The translations under genes were made by a program, and so were the position numbers. The notes under the pieces were generated by a model. It ran no database searches. It saw nothing but the letters and a program-made list of their open reading frames with translations, and was not told where the DNA came from. Positions 9,659-18,858 of a stretch of DNA of 64,000 nt are shown here, one piece after another. The DNA lies in the NCBI GenBank assembly GCA_963799245.1, contig CAWCWN010000002.1, positions 1-64,000 of the forward strand. The letters are read 5' to 3'. How positions within the stretch are numbered: the stretch's first letter is position 1; every line of letters starts with the position of its first letter. This stretch comes from CAWCWN01 sp963799245. Lineage in GTDB: Bacteria > Chloroflexota > Ktedonobacteria > Ktedonobacterales > Ktedonobacteraceae.

Positions 9659-10774
9659 ATGTCTGAAGACGCGCCAATGCAGGGCTTTCGCACTATTCGC
9701 TGGGAGGAAGATACCAGCGCTGCCGCTATTTATCTCCTTGATCAGTCTGTACTGCCCCAGGAAGTTCACTATCTCAGGCTCACCCGTGCCCAAGAAGTAG
9801 GTGATGCCATCAAGACCCTCAAGGTGCGAGGAGCGCCTGCTATTGGGGTAAGCGCCGCCTTTGGCATGGCTATTTCCCTGTATGAACTGCTGCGCGAGCG
9901 CGGCGAAACCGTTTCACTCAGCCAGGCGCGACAACACCTGACTGCTGTAGGGGAGATGCTGAGCCGCACGCGGCCTACGGCGGTCAATCTCTTCTGGGCG
10001 ATAGAACGTATCCAGCAGCGCGCGGGCCAGACCCTGCGGGAGCCTTATTCACTGTTGTGGCATACGCAGCTCGTGCGTGATGAAGCGCTTGCGATCGCCG
10101 AGGAAGATGTTGCTGCATGCCTGCAAATGGGGATCTATGGTGCTGAGCTTATTGGCGATGGCGATGGGCTCTTGACCCATTGTAACGCCGGAGCTCTGGC
10201 GACAGCGGGTCTGGGTACGGCCCTGGCTCCGATGTATGTCGCTCACAGGGCTGGCAAGCATTTTCATGTCTTTGTCGATGAGACTCGTCCTATTTTACAG
10301 GGAGCTCGACTTACGGCCTGGGAACTACAGCAGGCGGGCATTCCAATGACGCTGATCACCGATAATATGGCCGGTCATTTTATGCGCCTTGGGGGCATCA
10401 GAGCTGTTTTTGTGGGTGCCGACCGCATCGCTGCCAATGGTGATGTGGCCAACAAGATTGGGACATATGGTATTGCTGTGCTGGCTCATGCCCACGACAT
10501 ACCGTTCTACGTTGTGGCGCCCAGCTCCACCATCGATATAAGCCTTCCCGAAGGCGAAAGCATTCCCATCGAGCAGAGACAGCCTGAAGAAGTGACCACT
10601 ATACGTGGTACGATCATAGCTCCTCGCGGTGTACGGGTGGCGAATCCGGCCTTTGATGTCACTCCTCATCGCTATGTGCATGCCATCGTTACCGAGCGGG
10701 GCATCATCCGACCACCATTTGTCGAGAAATTACGCCAGGTCTATGTAAATACACAAGAAATCGAGGCGCATTAA
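9659..10774 (+). CDS. mtnA: S-methyl-5-thioribose-1-phosphate isomerase
   Basis: About 371 residues, family length. MtnA converts 5-methylthioribose-1-phosphate to methylthioribulose-1-phosphate in methionine salvage. Family motifs are present: VRGAPAIGVSAAFGMA near the N-terminus, LLTHCNAGALAT with the catalytic cysteine, FVDETRPILQGARLTAWEL, and GADRIAANGDVANKIGTY with the catalytic aspartate. The start at 9659 (MSEDAPMQGF) is preferred over the longer frame from 9593 because AAGGAGAG lies eight bases upstream. The next gene begins immediately after the stop. No mtnB, mtnC or mtnD is seen in the window. Confidence 0.93.
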   Translation: MSEDAPMQGFRTIRWEEDTSAAAIYLLDQSVLPQEVHYLRLTRAQEVGDAIKTLKVRGAPAIGVSAAFGMAISLYELLRERGETVSLSQARQHLTAVGEMLSRTRPTAVNLFWAIERIQQRAGQTLREPYSLLWHTQLVRDEALAIAEEDVAACLQMGIYGAELIGDGDGLLTHCNAGALATAGLGTALAPMYVAHRAGKHFHVFVDETRPILQGARLTAWELQQAGIPMTLITDNMAGHFMRLGGIRAVFVGADRIAANGDVANKIGTYGIAVLAHAHDIPFYVVAPSSTIDISLPEGESIPIEQRQPEEVTTIRGTIIAPRGVRVANPAFDVTPHRYVHAIVTERGIIRPPFVEKLRQVYVNTQEIEAH

Positions 10775-11410
10775 GTGATGGAGAAAGGTGTAGTGCCCAC
10801 TGTTGCTCAACATGTAGAGGGGGTCATGGGCAGAGAGGGCTTTCGCTATGTGAGTGCCGTCGTAGCCAATTGCAAGCTGCTGGCTCTGGAGCTCGAGGCA
10901 CAGGAAGATCATCACCAGGGTATAGATGGCGATGCCCTTATTCTCGCGGGCTATCTCCATGATATCTCAACTGTCGAATATGGTTTCCACGAGCATCATC
11001 TGAAATCCGCCGAGATGGCTGCGGAATTTTTACAGCAACTCGCTGTTCCAGTTGAGCGTATCAGCAGGGTTGAGCAAGCGATACGTGCTCATACGACAGT
11101 TTTCCCCGCCGAGCAGCGCGCCTCCGTACCCATCGAGGGTCGTATCCTCTATGATGCAGATAAAATTGGCCGCCTGAGCGGCCTTGCCGTAGTCACCTCG
11201 TTGATCGAATTCGGCGCGCGCTTTCCCAATCGCGCCGTTACCGGTGATGTGCTTACCGCTATGCTGCGCCATATCGAAGAGCGCTTTGTTGAGCTCTATC
11301 AATCGCTCAATACAGGCCCCGCGCGGGATATAGTGCGTGAAAAGTTTGGCAATACCCTTGCTTTTCTGGATGGCATCATCGAGCATTTACAGGATGCTAC
11401 ACCTGTCTGA
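10775..11410 (+). CDS. HD-domain phosphohydrolase-like protein
   Basis: A 211-residue HD-superfamily metal hydrolase. Readable metal ligands are the HD pair in AGYLHDIST, the downstream histidines in HEHHLKSAEMA, IRAHT, and the final aspartate in LYDADKIGRL. It begins at the base following the mtnA stop (GTG 10775, ATG 10778 next), so the two are co-translated. The link to mtnA suggests a role in methylthioadenosine or nucleotide by-product turnover, but the substrate is unknown. Confidence 0.8.
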   Translation: MMEKGVVPTVAQHVEGVMGREGFRYVSAVVANCKLLALELEAQEDHHQGIDGDALILAGYLHDISTVEYGFHEHHLKSAEMAAEFLQQLAVPVERISRVEQAIRAHTTVFPAEQRASVPIEGRILYDADKIGRLSGLAVVTSLIEFGARFPNRAVTGDVLTAMLRHIEERFVELYQSLNTGPARDIVREKFGNTLAFLDGIIEHLQDATPV

Positions 11411-11477
11411 TATATCGTTTTGGCAGGCGGGCCTGTCTCGCCACGCCAGTTCTAGCTTAACTGGAGGACGTGAGGAC

Positions 11478-12425
11478 GTGACCATACTGGTTGTTGGTTC
11501 AGTTGCCCTGGATACTGTGGAGACACCGTTTGCCAGGATAGAAGAGGCTCTTGGTGGAGCAGCTTCATTTTTTTCAACCGCTGCTTCTCTCTATAATCAG
11601 GTCAACCTGGTTGCTGTTGTCGGCAGCGACTTTCCCGGCGAGCACCTGGATTTTTGGCGTAGTCGTCCCATCGACCTGTCAGGTCTGCAAATACGGGAGG
11701 GCAGGACGTTTCGCTGGGTCGCGCGTTACCATATGGATATGAACGCGCGTGATACCCTTGATACTCAGCTGGGTGTCTATGCGGACTTTCATGCAGAAAT
11801 TCCTGCGGCGTATCGCAGCAGCCCTCTCATTTTCCTGGCTAACATTCAGCCCGAGCTACAAATGGAGGTTCTGGAGCAGATACCGCAAGCGCGCCTCATT
11901 GTTCTCGACACCATGGAACTGTGGATTATGAGCGCGCGCCCACAGTTGAGCGAGGTTATCAAACGCGTAGACATACTCTTGATGAGCGAAGAAGAGATTC
12001 GCCAGTATACAGGTCAATCTAGTATAATAGGCGGCGTGCGCCAGCTCTTTAGCATGGGGCTGAAGTATATTGTTGTCAAACAGGGAAGTTATGGGGCCCT
12101 GCTCTTTGGCGCCGATGGCACCTACTTTAGCGCGCCATCGTATCCCCTGGAGGAGGTGACCGATCCGACCGGGGCCGGTGATGCCTTTGCTGGCGGTTTC
12201 CTGGGCTACCTCTCCACCGTTACAGCGGGTCCCGACGGCAATTACTCGCTTGATGAGATCAAGCGCGGCGTGGTCCATGGCAACATCATCGGGTCGTATG
12301 CCTGTGAAGATTTTAGCATTGGACGTTTGCGTTCTCTGACCATGGATGATGTAGCTGCGCGCTATAAGGCCCTGGTAAATTGTTCGCATTTTGACCCTCA
12401 ATGGCGCGCTGTACATGCCATGTAG
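11478..12425 (+). CDS. PfkB-family carbohydrate/nucleoside kinase
   Basis: About 315 residues, PfkB (ribokinase) family. The N-terminal substrate region reads VGSVALDTVETP and EALGGAASFFSTAASL; the C-terminal signature with catalytic aspartate and anion hole is DPTGAGDAFAGGFLGYL. The GTG at 11478 is chosen over the upstream ATG at 11337 because the domain begins there and GGAGGACG precedes it. Neighbouring mtnA and ahcY suggest a substrate from SAM by-products, for example adenosine or a methylthioribose derivative. A generic sugar kinase remains possible. Confidence 0.85.
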   Translation: MTILVVGSVALDTVETPFARIEEALGGAASFFSTAASLYNQVNLVAVVGSDFPGEHLDFWRSRPIDLSGLQIREGRTFRWVARYHMDMNARDTLDTQLGVYADFHAEIPAAYRSSPLIFLANIQPELQMEVLEQIPQARLIVLDTMELWIMSARPQLSEVIKRVDILLMSEEEIRQYTGQSSIIGGVRQLFSMGLKYIVVKQGSYGALLFGADGTYFSAPSYPLEEVTDPTGAGDAFAGGFLGYLSTVTAGPDGNYSLDEIKRGVVHGNIIGSYACEDFSIGRLRSLTMDDVAARYKALVNCSHFDPQWRAVHAM

Positions 12426-12542
12426 GTGCCAAAATCGTATTTGATCGTGTTTGTCTATACATTGAGAGCGCATTGCTAAGCGTGCACACTGCGCCAGGCA
12501 CAACGGTAGAAAGCTGCGCGCTCGGGAAGGATTTTTTTCATC

Positions 12543-13814
12543 ATGGCCACTTCAATTCGTGGAGATGTCAAAGATAGCACACTCGCCGCGCGTGGCAAAG
12601 AGCGTATTGAGTGGGCAGCGAAGGACATGCCGGTCCTGCGGCTCATTCGTGAGCGTTTTGTCAGGGATACACCGCTGCAAGGTGTACGCATGGCGGGGTG
12701 CCTGCATATAACCACCGAGACGGCCAATCTGGCGATTACATTGAAGGCCGGAGGGGCAGATCTTGTTCTGTGCGCCTCCAATCCACTTTCGACCCAGGAC
12801 GACGTCGCGGCTGCGCTGGTAGGCGAGTATGGCATCCCGACCTATGCTATCAAGGGTGAAGACGAGCAGACCTACTATCGTCACATCAATGCTGCCCTCG
12901 ACCACAGGCCTAATATGACCATGGACGACGGCTGCGACCTGGTTTCAACCCTCCATACGAGCCGCACCGAGCTTATTACTGATATCATTGCAGGCATGGA
13001 AGAGACTACTACTGGCGTTATTCGCCTGCGCAGCATGGAGAAAAATGCTATCCTGCGCTTCCCGGTGCTGGCCGTCAATGATTCCGACACCAAACATCTG
13101 TTCGACAACCGCTATGGTACCGGCCAGAGCTCAATCGACGCCATTATTCGCTCGACAAATATCTTGCTGGCGGGCAGGACGGTCGTTGTCTTCGGCTATG
13201 GCTGGTGTGGGCGTGGCGTCGCTTCTCGTGCCCATGGTATGGGCGCAAACGTGATCGTGACGGAGGTCGATCCTGTACGTGCCCTGGAAGCCGTGATGGA
13301 TGGCTACCGGGTCATGCCGGGTGTTGAGGCGGCCGCCAGCGGCGAAATCTTTATCACCGTCACCGGTGATATCAACGCCATCGATAGCGAGCACATCCAG
13401 CACATGAAAGATGGCGTCATCATCGCCAACTCGGGGCATTTCAACGACGAGATCAACATTCCCGCCCTGGAAAAGCTCGCCACAGGCGGCAAACGTCGCC
13501 TGCGTGATTTCGTCGATGAGTATACGCTTGGCGATGGTCGCCATATTCACCTCCTGGCCGAGGGACGCCTCGTTAACCTCTCCGCCGCCGAGGGCCATCC
13601 CGCCAGCGTGATGGATATGAGCTTTGCCAATCAGGCCCTGGGTTCAGAGTTTATGCTACAACACGCCAGGGAAATGCAGCCACGCGTCTACACACTGCCG
13701 CCCGAGCTTGATAAAGAGATTGCTCGCCTCAAGCTGCACGCCATGGGTATCCGCATCGATACCCTCACTCCAGCACAGGAGAAATACCTGAGCTCATGGG
13801 AGTCCGGCACCTGA
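12543..13814 (+). CDS. ahcY: Adenosylhomocysteinase
   Basis: A 423-residue S-adenosylhomocysteine hydrolase, NAD-dependent, splitting SAH to adenosine and homocysteine. Motifs include CLHITTETANLAITL, the substrate-binding VLCASNPLSTQDDVAAAL, TMDDGCDLV, and the NAD fold VFGYGWCGRGVASRAHGMGA. The C-terminus shows the NLSAAEGHPASVMDMSFANQ block. A GGAAGG site lies about 12 bases before the ATG. It ends the recycling run and is followed by a strong palindrome. Confidence 0.95.
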   Translation: MATSIRGDVKDSTLAARGKERIEWAAKDMPVLRLIRERFVRDTPLQGVRMAGCLHITTETANLAITLKAGGADLVLCASNPLSTQDDVAAALVGEYGIPTYAIKGEDEQTYYRHINAALDHRPNMTMDDGCDLVSTLHTSRTELITDIIAGMEETTTGVIRLRSMEKNAILRFPVLAVNDSDTKHLFDNRYGTGQSSIDAIIRSTNILLAGRTVVVFGYGWCGRGVASRAHGMGANVIVTEVDPVRALEAVMDGYRVMPGVEAAASGEIFITVTGDINAIDSEHIQHMKDGVIIANSGHFNDEINIPALEKLATGGKRRLRDFVDEYTLGDGRHIHLLAEGRLVNLSAAEGHPASVMDMSFANQALGSEFMLQHAREMQPRVYTLPPELDKEIARLKLHAMGIRIDTLTPAQEKYLSSWESGT

Positions 13815-13837
13815 TCTTTTGCCGTTCTCATGTATCG

Positions 13838-13894
13838 CTGCCCTGTGCTGACACTGGCCACCCCTACGGCGCGGCCAGTGTCAGCACAGGGCAG
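13838..13894 (+). terminator. Long terminator-like hairpin after ahcY
   Basis: A stem of about 22 bp (13838-13859 with 13873-13894) around a 13-base loop, 24 bases after the ahcY stop. There is no T-tract on the plus strand, so it may act as an RNA 3' stabiliser or factor-dependent terminator. Confidence 0.7.
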
Positions 13895-13923
13895 TGTAAA
13901 AGTCACCCTGGTGTCAGCAAGGC

Positions 13924-13953
13924 TTGCTTTATTGTTGTCTTATAGGCTATACT
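13924..13953 (+). promoter_or_regulatory. Possible promoter in the ahcY-patA gap
   Basis: TTGCTT at 13924-13929 and TATACT at 13948-13953 with an 18-base spacer. The same hexamer pair occurs before rpsB. It is about 530 bases before the aminotransferase start, so the target is uncertain. Confidence 0.35.
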
Positions 13954-14295
13954 GTGAAAGAAGATATAACTTTATTCCACCAGGATTGCAGAATACATGG
14001 TGTTCCCATGAAGGTGACAGACATACCAGGTAAAAAACGAGGACGTTACATACCGAGATACTACGTATTTCGTGGCTTCCACCTGTCCACCTGTTATCCT
14101 TGATCCCCCTCCTTGCTCGCAGCCAATCTGGCTGCACATGCTCGTTTTTCATTTCTTTTGTCTTTGTATAATTTCGCGAAGCTTTTTCTTCTAAAGGTTG
14201 AGTTTACCTCTAAGCAAGCTCTCTGAGTTTATCGTTAAAATATCCCGGCACACCCTCTGCAGTCCCCCTCACCCTGCATGGGACACCCTCTCCGG

Positions 14296-14328
14296 GCACC
14301 CTGCCTGGGAGGCAGGTAATAGGTAATA
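14296..14328 (+). repeat. 33-bp interspersed repeat, copy 1
   Basis: A 33-base sequence identical to 55829-55861. It includes a 7-bp hairpin (CCTGCCT, loop GGG, AGGCAGG) and a tandem heptamer AGGTAAT/AGGTAAT. Related CACCCTG units extend it on the left in both copies, so the repeat family is probably longer and partly degenerate. Confidence 0.75.
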
Positions 14329-14485
14329 AGGGGGGCGGGGAATGAGGTAGCAGGTAATACCTATACTATATCCACGAGCAGCAAAGGTATGCGCTGGTAA
14401 ACGATATCAGAGCAGCACTCGCTAAACCGGTAGGCGGGCCGGGGTGGGATAGCTTGCACAGGCCGCACGTTCAGAAAGGATGTTT

Positions 14486-15919
14486 ATGAGTTCCGATGAC
14501 ATACTAAAGGCCCTCAACGCTTCCCAACGATACCTGGACATCGTCCACAAACAGGAGTTAGGCAAGAGCGAGGCCGAGTGGTTAATCGAAACGACCGTCA
14601 GCAATTTTGCCAAATACTACAACAGTGGGTTCATCGAGTATCGTAAATCAGTCGCAGAAGCTGGCGACTTTGCAGCAGTTGAATGGATGGGCCGTGGTGC
14701 AACCTTCAAGGATGTCCTGGGCCGCGAATTTATCGACTGCTTAGGTGGGTTCGGCTTATTTAACTTAGGCTGGGCACATCCCAAAGTCGTGGGGGCCGTT
14801 CAAGCGCAATTAGAGAAAAGTCCACTGCCCACGCAAGAGTTACTAGATCCCCTGCGTGGAATGCTTGCGCATCTCCTGGCCGAGATCACACCCGGGGATA
14901 TTCAGTATAGCTTTTTTGTTAGCAGCGGCACAGAGGCCGTCGAGGGTGCTATGAAGCTCGCCAAGCTCTACACCCGCAAAAGTGGTTTTATCGCCTCTGT
15001 GCGTGGTTTCCATGGTAAAACAACTGGCTCGCTTGCCCTCACCGGTAAGGCCATCTTCCGCCGCCCAGCCATGCCTCTGCATAATAATGTCTTTCATGTG
15101 CCGTATGGCGATGCCGACGCTGTGGAACAGCAGCTGCGCATTGCCCGCGAAGTCGGAAACGATATTGCCGCCGTTATTATGGAACCGGTACAGGGTGAAG
15201 CGGGTGCGATTGTGCCCCCGGATGATTTCTGGTCACGCCTGCGTCAGTTATGCGACGAATATGAGGTGCTGTTGATTGCCGATGAAGTACAGACCGGCAT
15301 GGGTCGCACAGGCAGATTGTGGGGGGTCGAACATTGGGATGTTGCCCCGGATATTATTACCTCCGCCAAAGCCCTGGGCGGTGGCGTGATGCCCATCGGC
15401 GCCTTTATGTCCACACCCAAGATCTGGAGCGTCATGAACAGCGATCCCTTCATCCATACCTCTACCACGGGCGGTAATCCCCTGGCCTGTGCCGCTGCTA
15501 TTGCTGCGATCAACGTGACCCTCGAGGAGAATATTGCTGAGCAGGCCGCTGCGCAGGGCGAGTACTTTATCCAGCAGTTGCGAGCAATTGCTGCTCATCA
15601 TAGCGCTGTCTACACGCATATCACTGGCAAAGGCCTGTTAATTGGCCAGCACTTTGTCAATGATGATATTGGCTACGCGGTAGCCTCCGGTCTCTTCAAA
15701 CGCGGCGTGCTTATCTCTGGTACGCTCAATAACTCACGCGTGATTCGTGTCGAGCCGCCGCTGGTGATTACTCGTGAAGAGATCGATGCTATCTTGAACC
15801 GCCTGGAAGATACACTCCAGGAACTGCATGCAAGCGTCTCGACGCCCGGGGTTGCTCTAAGCCTTAAAACAATGATTGCAGCGACAGATGCCGATGACAG
15901 TGGTAACGCTGTAGCATAA
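14486..15919 (+). CDS. patA: Putrescine aminotransferase-like class III aminotransferase
   Basis: About 477 residues, PLP-dependent class III family, closest by eye to E. coli PatA/YgjG, which moves the amino group of putrescine to 2-oxoglutarate. The cofactor region reads FFVSSGTEAVEGAMKLAK, the aspartate motif VLLIADEVQTGMGRTG, and the Schiff-base lysine IITSAKALGGG. ATG 14486 is preferred over 14480 because AAAGGA at 14475-14480 gives a proper 5-base spacing only to 14486. The following dehydrogenases support a diamine or polyamine route. Ornithine or lysine side-chain transamination cannot be excluded. Confidence 0.88.
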   Translation: MSSDDILKALNASQRYLDIVHKQELGKSEAEWLIETTVSNFAKYYNSGFIEYRKSVAEAGDFAAVEWMGRGATFKDVLGREFIDCLGGFGLFNLGWAHPKVVGAVQAQLEKSPLPTQELLDPLRGMLAHLLAEITPGDIQYSFFVSSGTEAVEGAMKLAKLYTRKSGFIASVRGFHGKTTGSLALTGKAIFRRPAMPLHNNVFHVPYGDADAVEQQLRIAREVGNDIAAVIMEPVQGEAGAIVPPDDFWSRLRQLCDEYEVLLIADEVQTGMGRTGRLWGVEHWDVAPDIITSAKALGGGVMPIGAFMSTPKIWSVMNSDPFIHTSTTGGNPLACAAAIAAINVTLEENIAEQAAAQGEYFIQQLRAIAAHHSAVYTHITGKGLLIGQHFVNDDIGYAVASGLFKRGVLISGTLNNSRVIRVEPPLVITREEIDAILNRLEDTLQELHASVSTPGVALSLKTMIAATDADDSGNAVA

Positions 15920-15956
15920 TAGATGCCGGCTATCCCTTATAATAGGAGCGTTTTCA

Positions 15957-17126
15957 ATGCATATTATTGTTCTTGGCGGCGCTGGTGCCATGGGGCGCGT
16001 GACCGTGCGTGCACTCAGCGAGTATGCTGATATCGACAAGATCACCGTTGCCGACTATAATAAAGGGCGCGCTCAGGAGGTTGCGGCCGCCCAGAAAAGC
16101 GCTAAAATAGGCGCGCAACAGATCGATGTCAATGACTTTGAGCGCCTTACGCAGCTTGTGCGCGGCGCCGATGTTGTGCTGAGCGCCGTTGATTATGTTT
16201 TTAACCCGCCTATCCTCAATGCGTGCATCGCCGAGAAGGCTCATTATGCTGATCTCGGTGGCCTCTTCCATGGGACTCGCAGGCTCATGGATATGCATGC
16301 GCAGGTTGAGGCTGCGGGTATTACCGCCATCCTTGGCATCGGTGGCACGCCCGGGATTACCAATCTGCTTGCCCGTGCCGCCGTGGATAAGCTTGACAGC
16401 GTGGAGAGCATCAAGGTGCAACTGGGGTGTAGCGATGAGACGCCTTCCAGAGCCCCCCTGGTCGCTCCTTATTCTATTCGCACCATCCTGGACGAATTCA
16501 CCAAGCAGGCACAGGTTTTCCAGGATGGCAGATGGCACCCCCAGCAGCCCCTGTCGGGTCAGGAGGAGCTGATTTTTCCCTTGCCAGTGGGCCGTGCCAC
16601 GGCTATCCACTCGTTACACTCCGAGTGCGCAAGTTTCCCCGCCTCGTTTCGGGACAAGGGTATTGGCTATGTCTCATTTAAAATTGCTTTTCCCGGTGAT
16701 TTCTTGCACAAACTGAAATTTCTGGTCGATATCGGTTTTGGTAGTGATGAGCCCATCAATGTGCGCGGTGCCAGGGTCTCGCCGCGTGAAGTCCTGGCCC
16801 GTTTGCTGGAGACTGCGCCCGTTGAGGATGTTGAGCCACAGGATTGTGATGTCCTACGCATCGTCGCCAGCGGTAGCGCCGCTGGTAAGGCAGTGGAAAT
16901 TACCAACCAGGTTGTGGTCCTGCCTTACAAACGCTGGGGCATCAGCGCTGGCGCCCTGGATACCGGCACACCGCTCGCCATCGCGGGGCATATGCTCGCC
17001 AGCGGCGAAATCACGCGCCGCGGCGCTCTGGGCCCGGAATTGTGCGTGCCCGTTGAGTCTTTTTTCCATGAGCTGGCCCGCTATGATATGCATGTCACCG
17101 AGACCCGTAGCGTGGCCGTCTCTTGA
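15957..17126 (+). CDS. Saccharopine dehydrogenase family protein
   Basis: A 389-residue NAD(P)-binding oxidoreductase of the saccharopine/carboxynorspermidine dehydrogenase family. The Rossmann start reads IIVLGGAGAMGRVTVRAL, followed by a conserved VVLSAVDYVFNPPI block and GIGGTPGITNLLARA. It sits 37 bases after patA, likely the same transcript. In this family the enzyme joins or splits an amine and an alpha-keto acid, so it may handle the aminoaldehyde made by the aminotransferase or a lysine-derived intermediate. The substrate is inferred from context only. Confidence 0.82.
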   Translation: MHIIVLGGAGAMGRVTVRALSEYADIDKITVADYNKGRAQEVAAAQKSAKIGAQQIDVNDFERLTQLVRGADVVLSAVDYVFNPPILNACIAEKAHYADLGGLFHGTRRLMDMHAQVEAAGITAILGIGGTPGITNLLARAAVDKLDSVESIKVQLGCSDETPSRAPLVAPYSIRTILDEFTKQAQVFQDGRWHPQQPLSGQEELIFPLPVGRATAIHSLHSECASFPASFRDKGIGYVSFKIAFPGDFLHKLKFLVDIGFGSDEPINVRGARVSPREVLARLLETAPVEDVEPQDCDVLRIVASGSAAGKAVEITNQVVVLPYKRWGISAGALDTGTPLAIAGHMLASGEITRRGALGPELCVPVESFFHELARYDMHVTETRSVAVS

Positions 17127-17320
17127 AGCAGTTGCGGAGGTCGGAGCACGTTTACGCCTCTTACGTAGATGCGTGTAGCAGTGATAAAATAAACGCTGTG
17201 TTGTACCAGGGTTTGAAAATTCGTAGATATTCTATAAAAATATCATATCGCTTACCTAGACGCGGTATCGTTGCGCAGTCACTTTATTTTTGGGCTTCTA
17301 AAAATGAAAGGAGCTAACAG

Positions 17321-18817
17321 ATGAGCGGGTATAAACTGCTTGTCAATGGTGAACTCGTTAAGGGCAGTTCAGGTAAAACTGTAAATGACATTGGGCCCGC
17401 TTCTGGCGAGGTAATTGCTCAGGTTCCCGAAGCGAACGTTGATGATGTCAATCGCGCGGTCGCCGCGGCGCGCGCAGCCTTTGATGATGGGCGCTGGTCG
17501 GGACTGACTCATGGCACACGCGCTGCCATGCTGGAGAAGCTGGCCTCGTTGTTGGAAGAGCATGCGAGCGAATTAGCCGAACTGGAATCGCAGGACGCGG
17601 GTAAACCTATCAAGCTGGCCCGCGATAGTGATGTTCCCTTCGCCATCGACAACCTGCACTTCTTTGCGGGTGCCGCGCGCCACCTGTCTGGTAGCGCTGC
17701 CAGTGAGTACACGGGTGGACATACGAGCATTATTCGCCGTGAGCCGGTCGGCGTTGTCGCGTCGCTGGCTCCCTGGAACTACCCTTTTATGATGGCGGCC
17801 TGGAAGATCGGGCCCGCGCTTGCGGCCGGCAACACCGTCGTCCTCAAGCCGTCGGTTGAGACGCCGCTGACGACGCTAAAATTAGGCGAAATCGCTCTAG
17901 AAGCCGGTTTACCTCCAGGTGTGCTCAACGTCATCACCAGTGGCCCTGGTGTGGCGCAGGCCCTTTCCAGCCATCCCCGGGTCAATATGGTCTCCGTCAC
18001 CGGCAGCACTGAAAGTGGTAAACATATTATGCGCGCCGGCGCGGACACGATCAAGCACGTGCAGCTTGAGCTGGGTGGAAAGGCGCCTTTCATTGTCTAT
18101 GATGATGCCGATATCGATGCCGCGACAAGTGGCGCCGTCGTCGGCGGCTTTGTCAATTGCGGACAGGACTGCACGGCTGCTACGCGCATTTATGTGCAGG
18201 ACGGCATCTATGACAGCTTCCTTGAGATGTTCCTGAACAAGGTGAGAACAATCCGTGTTGGTAACCCGTCAGATGAGAAAACCGATATGGGCCCTTTAAT
18301 CTCGGCGACCCAGCGTTCCACCGTTGAGGGTTTTGTTGAGCGCGCCCTGCGGACAGGCGGCAACGTCCTGCTGGGAGGCAAGCGCGCAGCGGTAGCCGGT
18401 CTCGAAGAGGGCTTTTTCTTCGAGCCGACCGTCATTGCTGAGGACCGCAACGATGCTGAGATCGTCCAGAACGAGGTCTTCGGCCCTGTCGTCGTCGTTT
18501 GCCGTTTCAGCAGCGAGGAAGAAGTGCTCAGGAAGGCCAATGACGTCGTCTATGGCCTGGCCTCCTCGGTCTGGACGCGCGACATCTACAAGGCGATGCG
18601 TGCCAGCCGCGTCCTGCAGTTTGGCACCGTCTGGGTCAACGACCACCTGCCTCTCACCTCGGAGATGCCGCATGGCGGCTATAAAGAGAGTGGCGTAGGC
18701 AAAGACATGTCAATGTACTCCTTTGAAGAGTATACACAGATCAAGCATGTGATGATCGAGATGGACGGTCAGGCGCGTAAGGGCTGGCACTACACTATTT
18801 TCGGCGACGCCGAATAG
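17321..18817 (+). CDS. NAD-dependent aldehyde dehydrogenase (aminobutyraldehyde/betaine-aldehyde type)
   Basis: A 498-residue ALDH. The general-base motif LELGGKAPF and the catalytic cysteine in NCGQDCTAATRIYV are present, as are PWNYPFMMAAWKIGPALAAGN and the C-terminal GGYKESGVGKDM. AAAGGAG lies seven bases before the ATG. Following a putrescine aminotransferase-like gene it plausibly oxidises 4-aminobutyraldehyde to GABA; other aminoaldehydes are possible. A 56-base perfect palindrome follows the stop. Confidence 0.9.
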   Translation: MSGYKLLVNGELVKGSSGKTVNDIGPASGEVIAQVPEANVDDVNRAVAAARAAFDDGRWSGLTHGTRAAMLEKLASLLEEHASELAELESQDAGKPIKLARDSDVPFAIDNLHFFAGAARHLSGSAASEYTGGHTSIIRREPVGVVASLAPWNYPFMMAAWKIGPALAAGNTVVLKPSVETPLTTLKLGEIALEAGLPPGVLNVITSGPGVAQALSSHPRVNMVSVTGSTESGKHIMRAGADTIKHVQLELGGKAPFIVYDDADIDAATSGAVVGGFVNCGQDCTAATRIYVQDGIYDSFLEMFLNKVRTIRVGNPSDEKTDMGPLISATQRSTVEGFVERALRTGGNVLLGGKRAAVAGLEEGFFFEPTVIAEDRNDAEIVQNEVFGPVVVVCRFSSEEEVLRKANDVVYGLASSVWTRDIYKAMRASRVLQFGTVWVNDHLPLTSEMPHGGYKESGVGKDMSMYSFEEYTQIKHVMIEMDGQARKGWHYTIFGDAE

Positions 18818-18858
18818 CCGGGCCCTATGCTGCCTTGCGGGCGGCGGCTCACAAGAAA

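Larger units (their letters stand above)
13895..14485. other. Long non-coding gap with repeat units
   Basis: About 590 bases with no supportable gene. It contains the possible promoter at 13924, several degenerate units built on CACCCT (14250-14310), and the 33-base element shared with the tsf-pyrH gap. Confidence 0.4.

Noticed and set aside
12426..12542. Possible SAH or SAM riboswitch before ahcY
   Set aside because: No conserved core or pairing of the known classes could be found in the 117-base gap.
14240..14330. CACCCT-type units as a CRISPR array
   Set aside because: The units are short, unevenly spaced and imperfect, with no unique spacers of uniform length and no cas genes.
15954..16610. 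A 218-codon minus-strand frame opposite the saccharopine dehydrogenase gene
   Set aside because: Antisense shadow without recognisable domains.
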